Below, piece by piece: positions 5,396-8,296 of a stretch of 8,296 nt of DNA. Origin of the DNA: Rhizobacter sp. (lineage in GTDB: Bacteria > Pseudomonadota > Gammaproteobacteria > Burkholderiales > Burkholderiaceae); contig JACMKW010000173.1 in NCBI GenBank assembly GCA_014379885.1, forward strand, positions 1 through 8,296, read 5' to 3'. The translations under genes and the position numbers were made by a program. Below the pieces are notes generated by a model. It was not told where the DNA came from. It saw nothing but the letters and a program-made list of their open reading frames with translations, and ran no database searches. Each line of letters opens with the position of its first letter. Position 1 is the stretch's first letter.

Positions 5396-6312
5396 CAGCC
5401 GGCGTCGGTTGGCACGGCGTAAGGCAGTTCGGCCTGCAAAAGGCGCGGGCCATCGGCTGCGCCCAAATGCAGGCTGCCGCCGGCAAGTGCCGACAACTTA
5501 AGCTCGATCAATGAACTGGTGCCTGCTGCGTTGGCTACCAGCCCTGCGGGTTGGGCCGGGTCGCCACTGTGAAAAACTTCCTGCCCGGCGCTGGCCGGCA
5601 CATCACCGTTGAAAAGAAAGGTGCGTCGTTTGATCGTGCCGCGGTACTGGCTGCGGGCCACGATCTCCTGGCCGGGGTAGCAGCCCTTCTGGAAGTCGAC
5701 GCCGCCCAGCAGCTCGTAGTTCAGCATCTGCGGCACGAACTGGTCCACAGTGGCCGCTTCGACGGTCACGACGCCGCTGGCCACCTCGCTCCATCGCCAT
5801 GCGGATGCTTCGATGGCTGGCAGGGCGGGGGGCGCCACGTCCGTCGGCGCGGCCCACAGATAACGGATCACGCCTGCCGCATCAGGCAGGCGAATGATCT
5901 CGGCGCCTGCGTGTTCTGTCTTGCCCCACACCGCGCTGGGCGCCGCGGTTCCCAGGTAGGCGGTGGCCGACGCACCGGCCAGGCCCAGCAAGCGCCATGA
6001 CCCGCTCGCATCACTGAGCTTGCATTTGGCACGTAGCACAAACATCAACAAGCGCTTCAACGTGGGTGCAAGCAGATCGGCGCTGCAGGTGAGCAACACC
6101 TCGTCGGCCGAGCGCTTCCAGCCGATGAAGCTGGCAAGCAGCCGGCCCTTGGCCGAGCAGTAGCCGGCCAGGCGAGCTTGAGCGGTATCGAGCCGCTCGA
6201 AGTCGTTGGTCAACTGGCCGTGCAGGAAGGCAGCGGCCTCAGTACCCTGGGCGCGAATCACGCCCCAGTGGGCGAGAGGCGCTGCGCCATCGAGAGTGAA
6301 GGGGAGTGTCAT
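5395..6312 (-). CDS. ygfZ: folate-binding Fe-S cluster maintenance protein YgfZ (GcvT-like)
   Basis: A 305-aa protein with the YgfZ/GcvT signature KGCYPGQEIVARSQYRG at 209-225, including the conserved C211. The N-terminal part has the GcvT-like FLHGQLTNDF (29-38) and YCSAKGRLLASF (51-62). In E. coli, YgfZ binds folate and supports assembly or repair of Fe-S clusters in enzymes such as MiaB; it is cytosolic. Length is slightly shorter than the E. coli protein. The ATG at 6312-6310 is followed directly by the conserved MTLPFTL region but has no Shine-Dalgarno. An in-frame ATG at 6336-6334 would add eight residues (MGADDNRR) and also lacks a clear ribosome site. It is the first gene of the minus-strand set ygfZ-DUF4936-NRDE and diverges from mltG. 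Confidence 0.92.
   Translation of the reverse strand: MTLPFTLDGAAPLAHWGVIRAQGTEAAAFLHGQLTNDFERLDTAQARLAGYCSAKGRLLASFIGWKRSADEVLLTCSADLLAPTLKRLLMFVLRAKCKLSDASGSWRLLGLAGASATAYLGTAAPSAVWGKTEHAGAEIIRLPDAAGVIRYLWAAPTDVAPPALPAIEASAWRWSEVASGVVTVEAATVDQFVPQMLNYELLGGVDFQKGCYPGQEIVARSQYRGTIKRRTFLFNGDVPASAGQEVFHSGDPAQPAGLVANAAGTSSLIELKLSALAGGSLHLGAADGPRLLQAELPYAVPTDAG
5871..5892. repeat. perfect inverted repeat inside ygfZ
   Basis: CGCCTGCC (5871-5878) and GGCAGGCG (5885-5892) form a perfect 8-bp stem with a 6-nt loop, within codons for the IRLPDAAG stretch of YgfZ. It has no T-run and no second copy was noticed in the window. It is probably coincidental in GC-rich coding DNA, but could fold in the mRNA. 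Confidence 0.35.
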
Positions 6313-6360
6313 GCGCCGATTATCATCAGCCCCCATGATCCGACGGCTTTCAGGGTTGCT
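6313..6360. promoter_or_regulatory. very short divergent ygfZ / mltG intergenic region
   Basis: Only 48 bp separate the two divergent start codons, so at least one promoter must extend into the opposite gene. On the minus strand GATAAT (complement of 6319-6324) is a good -10-like hexamer lying 6 nt before the ygfZ ATG, with no convincing -35 at 16-18 bp. On the plus strand AGGG (6352-6355) sits 5 nt before the mltG GTG and is the likely ribosome site. No plus-strand promoter hexamers were recognised here; they may lie within the 5' end of ygfZ. Confidence 0.4.
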
Positions 6361-7386
6361 GTGCCAAAGCGCAAACCCCCATTTGTTTTGAAGTTTCTGC
6401 GCCGCCTGCTGCTGTTGGCCGTGTTGGCAGCGATCGGCGCCGCTGCGGCGGCTGCCGCGGCAGCGGTGTGGTGGCTGGACCAGCCGCTGGAGCTTGCCAG
6501 CGCCACGGTCGAAGTGTCGATCGAACCCAAGACCTCGCCCCGCGAAGTGGCCCAAGCCTGGGCGCAGGCCGGTGTGCGGGCCGAACCGTTGCTGCTGTAC
6601 GAATGGTTTCGCTGGTCGGGCCAGGCCCGCAAGATCCGCGCAGGCAGCTATGCGGTCAGTGCCGGTGTCACACCGCGCACGCTGCTCGACAAGATGGTGC
6701 GCGGTGATGAAGTGATGGCCTCGGTGCGTTTGATCGAGGGCTGGACCTTCCGCCAGTTTCGCGCCGAGCTGGCACGCGCGCCCGACCTGAAGCAAACCAC
6801 CGCCTCGCTGAGCGAGGCCGATCTGATGACAGCCGTGGGCGCACCCGGCGTGGCCGCCGAAGGGCGCTTCTACCCCGACACCTATGCCTTCAGCAAAGGC
6901 GCGAGCGACCTGGCCGTGCTCAAGCGCGCTTACCGCACCATGCAACGCCAACTCGATGCCGCGTGGGCCGAGCGAGCGGCCAACACGCCGTTGCGCAACG
7001 CCAACGATGCGCTCATCCTCGCCTCCATCGTCGAAAAGGAAACCGGCGCCGCCAAGGACCGTGGCTTGGTGGCCGGCGTGTTCGCCAACCGCCTGCGCAT
7101 CGGCATGCCCTTGCAAACCGACCCGACGGTGATCTACGGCCTGGGCGCGCGTTTCGATGGCAACCTTCGCAAGCGAGACCTGCTTGCCGACACGCCCTAC
7201 AACACCTACACACGCGGCGGGTTGCCACCCACAGCGATCGCGATGCCAGGGCGGGCTTCGTTGCTCGCCGCCGTGAAACCCGATGCCACTAAGGCGCTGT
7301 ACTTCGTGGCGCGTGGGGACGGCAGCAGCCACTTCAGCGAATCGTTGACCGAGCACAATCGGGCGGTGAATCAATACCAACGTTGA
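6361..7386 (+). CDS. mltG: endolytic murein transglycosylase MltG
   Basis: A 341-aa inner-membrane enzyme that cleaves nascent peptidoglycan glycan strands and is thought to set their length. A basic start (PKRK, KFLRR) is followed by one membrane segment at about 15-38, including nine consecutive alanines (27-35), then a periplasmic domain. Signature parts are the LysM-like region near 54-115, GRFYPDTY (168-175), [11 protein letters not shown] (219-229) with the catalytic glutamate E225 (equivalent to E. coli E218), [20 protein letters not shown] (243-262), and [11 protein letters not shown] with AIAMPG (280-297). GTG at 6361 is chosen because AGGG lies 5 nt upstream and it gives the expected N-in topology. 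TTG at 6388 would remove most of the basic N-terminus and has no ribosome site. The open frame upstream is antisense to ygfZ and not protein-like. It is followed after 1 bp by tmk, as in many proteobacteria. Confidence 0.94.
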   Translation: MPKRKPPFVLKFLRRLLLLAVLAAIGAAAAAAAAAVWWLDQPLELASATVEVSIEPKTSPREVAQAWAQAGVRAEPLLLYEWFRWSGQARKIRAGSYAVSAGVTPRTLLDKMVRGDEVMASVRLIEGWTFRQFRAELARAPDLKQTTASLSEADLMTAVGAPGVAAEGRFYPDTYAFSKGASDLAVLKRAYRTMQRQLDAAWAERAANTPLRNANDALILASIVEKETGAAKDRGLVAGVFANRLRIGMPLQTDPTVIYGLGARFDGNLRKRDLLADTPYNTYTRGGLPPTAIAMPGRASLLAAVKPDATKALYFVARGDGSSHFSESLTEHNRAVNQYQR

Positions 7387-7387
7387 C

Positions 7388-7999
7388 ATGGGCTGCCGCT
7401 TCATCACCTTTGAAGGCATCGACGGCGCTGGCAAGTCCACGCACATCGAGTCGCTGACCGAGCACTTCCGAAACAAGGGCCAGCACGTTGTGTGCACCCG
7501 CGAGCCCGGCGGCACGCCACTGGCTGAGAAGCTGCGCGAGTTGCTGCTGCATTCGCCGATGGACGCGCTGACCGAAGCCCTGACGATGTTTGCCGCCCGC
7601 CGAGACCACATCCAGCAGGTGATCGCGCCCGCATTGGCCCAAGGCCACACCGTGCTCTGCGATCGTTTCACCGATGCGACCTTTGCCTACCAGGGTGCCG
7701 GCCGTGGCTTTGACACCCAGGTGCTGTCCACCCTGGAAGCCTGGGTCCAGCAGGGCTTGCAGCCTGCACTGACCTTCTGGTTCGATCTGCCTGCCGAGAT
7801 GGCCGCCGAGCGCCGCGCCGCAGCTCGTTCACCTGATCGTTTCGAGCAGCTCGACGTGGCTTTCTTCAACCGTGTGCGCCAGGGCTACGCAGACCGCATG
7901 ACACAAACCCCACAACGTTTTGCCCGCATTGACGCCACGCAGTCACGCGAACAGGTCTGGGCCCAGGTTGTGGCCCACATGGAGCAACGCGGGTGGTAG
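7388..7999 (+). CDS. tmk: thymidylate (dTMP) kinase
   Basis: A complete 203-aa cytosolic kinase that converts dTMP to dTDP with ATP, an essential step to dTTP. The P-loop [11 protein letters not shown] is at 8-18 (K16), the substrate-binding TREPGGTP at 37-44, [17 protein letters not shown] at 91-107, and an arginine-bearing LID at 142-153 ([12 protein letters not shown]). A P-loop without arginine and a basic LID match the bacterial E. coli-like type II enzymes. The ATG at 7388 begins 1 bp after the mltG stop and has no strong ribosome site, so coupling to mltG translation is likely. The end overlaps the holB start by 7 bp. Nothing unusual is seen in length or motifs. Confidence 0.97.
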   Translation: MGCRFITFEGIDGAGKSTHIESLTEHFRNKGQHVVCTREPGGTPLAEKLRELLLHSPMDALTEALTMFAARRDHIQQVIAPALAQGHTVLCDRFTDATFAYQGAGRGFDTQVLSTLEAWVQQGLQPALTFWFDLPAEMAAERRAAARSPDRFEQLDVAFFNRVRQGYADRMTQTPQRFARIDATQSREQVWAQVVAHMEQRGW

Positions 8000-8296
8000 G
8001 GCCAGACGGCCAACTGCCACTGCCCTGGCTCGCCACGCCCTTGCACGAAGCGCTGCGCACGCAGCGGGGCCACGCGCTGCTGATCCACGGCCCGCAAGGC
8101 ATCGGCCAGTTCGAACTGGCGTTGACGCTGGCCCAGGCCTGGTTGTGCGAAACCAACCCGACCCAACAACCCTGCGGCACCTGCGCGAGCTGCCGGCTGG
8201 TGCAAGCCCATTCGCACCCCGACCTGCTGGTGCTGCTGCCCGAGGCCCTGCGCGAATCGCTGGGCTGGGGGGCTACCGATGACTCCGGCGAAGGCG
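7993..8296 (+). CDS. holB: DNA polymerase III subunit delta prime (truncated at window edge)
   Basis: The first 101 residues of the clamp-loader subunit delta prime are present; the gene runs off the right edge with no stop. Visible are [13 protein letters not shown], the [20 protein letters not shown] segment (29-48) and the zinc-binding cysteine set C52, C61, C64 and C67 (PCGTCASC), followed by HSHPDLLVL (73-81). The P-loop position GPQGIGQF lacks the usual Lys-Ser/Thr, as expected because delta prime does not bind ATP in the E. coli clamp loader. The start is GTG at 7993, supported by GGAG (7981-7984) 8 nt upstream. It overlaps the tmk stop by 7 bp, giving the conserved mltG-tmk-holB order. 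The zinc module and the HPDL segment identify holB rather than dnaX. Confidence 0.93.
   Translation, partial: MVGPDGQLPLPWLATPLHEALRTQRGHALLIHGPQGIGQFELALTLAQAWLCETNPTQQPCGTCASCRLVQAHSHPDLLVLLPEALRESLGWGATDDSGEG

Noticed and set aside
6430..6470. Run of nine alanine codons in mltG as a repeat-expansion or frameshift site
   Set aside because: The codons are mixed (GCC, GCT, GCG, GCA) rather than a simple nucleotide repeat, and the run fits within the membrane helix.
6337..7671. Minus-strand open frame extending upstream of ygfZ through mltG and into tmk
   Set aside because: It is antisense to mltG and tmk, whose motifs are unambiguous. YgfZ homology begins only at the ATG at 6312 (or at most 6336).
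8080..8115. Degenerate P-loop in the holB product as a sign of a decayed gene
   Set aside because: Loss of the Lys-Ser/Thr is normal for delta prime in E. coli-like clamp loaders, and the zinc cysteines are intact.
1..8296. Search for a defence system, mobile element, CRISPR, tRNA/attachment site or riboswitch
   Set aside because: No such motifs, direct-repeat arrays or transposase/integrase signatures were seen, and codon usage is uniform across the window.

Overview
The window is chromosomal sequence from a GC-rich betaproteobacterium, most likely order Burkholderiales. The signs are strongly GC-biased third codon positions throughout, a DUF4936 gene beside ygfZ, and protein sequences that read as Burkholderiales homologues. 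Coding density is very high: no gap between genes exceeds about 100 bases. I saw no rRNA or tRNA gene, CRISPR array, insertion sequence, integrase, prophage gene or known defence module, and no compositional island.

Left part, minus strand (1-2090): the N-terminal kinase module of a eukaryotic-like Ser/Thr protein kinase that runs off the left edge. Its sequence resembles the kinase module of the very large Ser/Thr kinase - AAA ATPase - sensor histidine kinase hybrids. Upstream of it, in the same direction, lies a complete iron-dependent alcohol dehydrogenase.

Middle-left, plus strand (2184-3982): transcribed away from the dehydrogenase, a hormone-sensitive-lipase-type alpha/beta hydrolase overlaps by 4 bp a fusion gene made of a hotdog acyl-CoA thioesterase and a GNAT acetyltransferase. 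This pair ends at a two-hairpin terminator region (4009-4067) that faces the end of the next, convergent operon.

Middle-right, minus strand (4070-6312): a three-gene operon read right to left, ygfZ (folate-binding Fe-S maintenance protein), a DUF4936 protein and an NRDE/TANGO2-family protein with an unusual charged C-terminal tail. The last two overlap by 13 bp.

Right part, plus strand (6361-8296, open at the edge): the conserved block mltG (endolytic murein transglycosylase), tmk (thymidylate kinase) and holB (DNA polymerase III delta prime, truncated by the window). The genes are separated by 1 bp or overlap by 7 bp. This block links peptidoglycan strand termination, dTTP synthesis and the replication clamp loader. 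It diverges from ygfZ across only about 48 bp.

Most of the window is ordinary housekeeping or metabolic DNA. I found no convincing undescribed system. The points most worth a second look are the kinase gene beside the Fe-ADH, the thioesterase-GNAT fusion with an internal start codon at its domain junction, and the ygfZ-DUF4936-NRDE operon, which may join Fe-S and heme handling.
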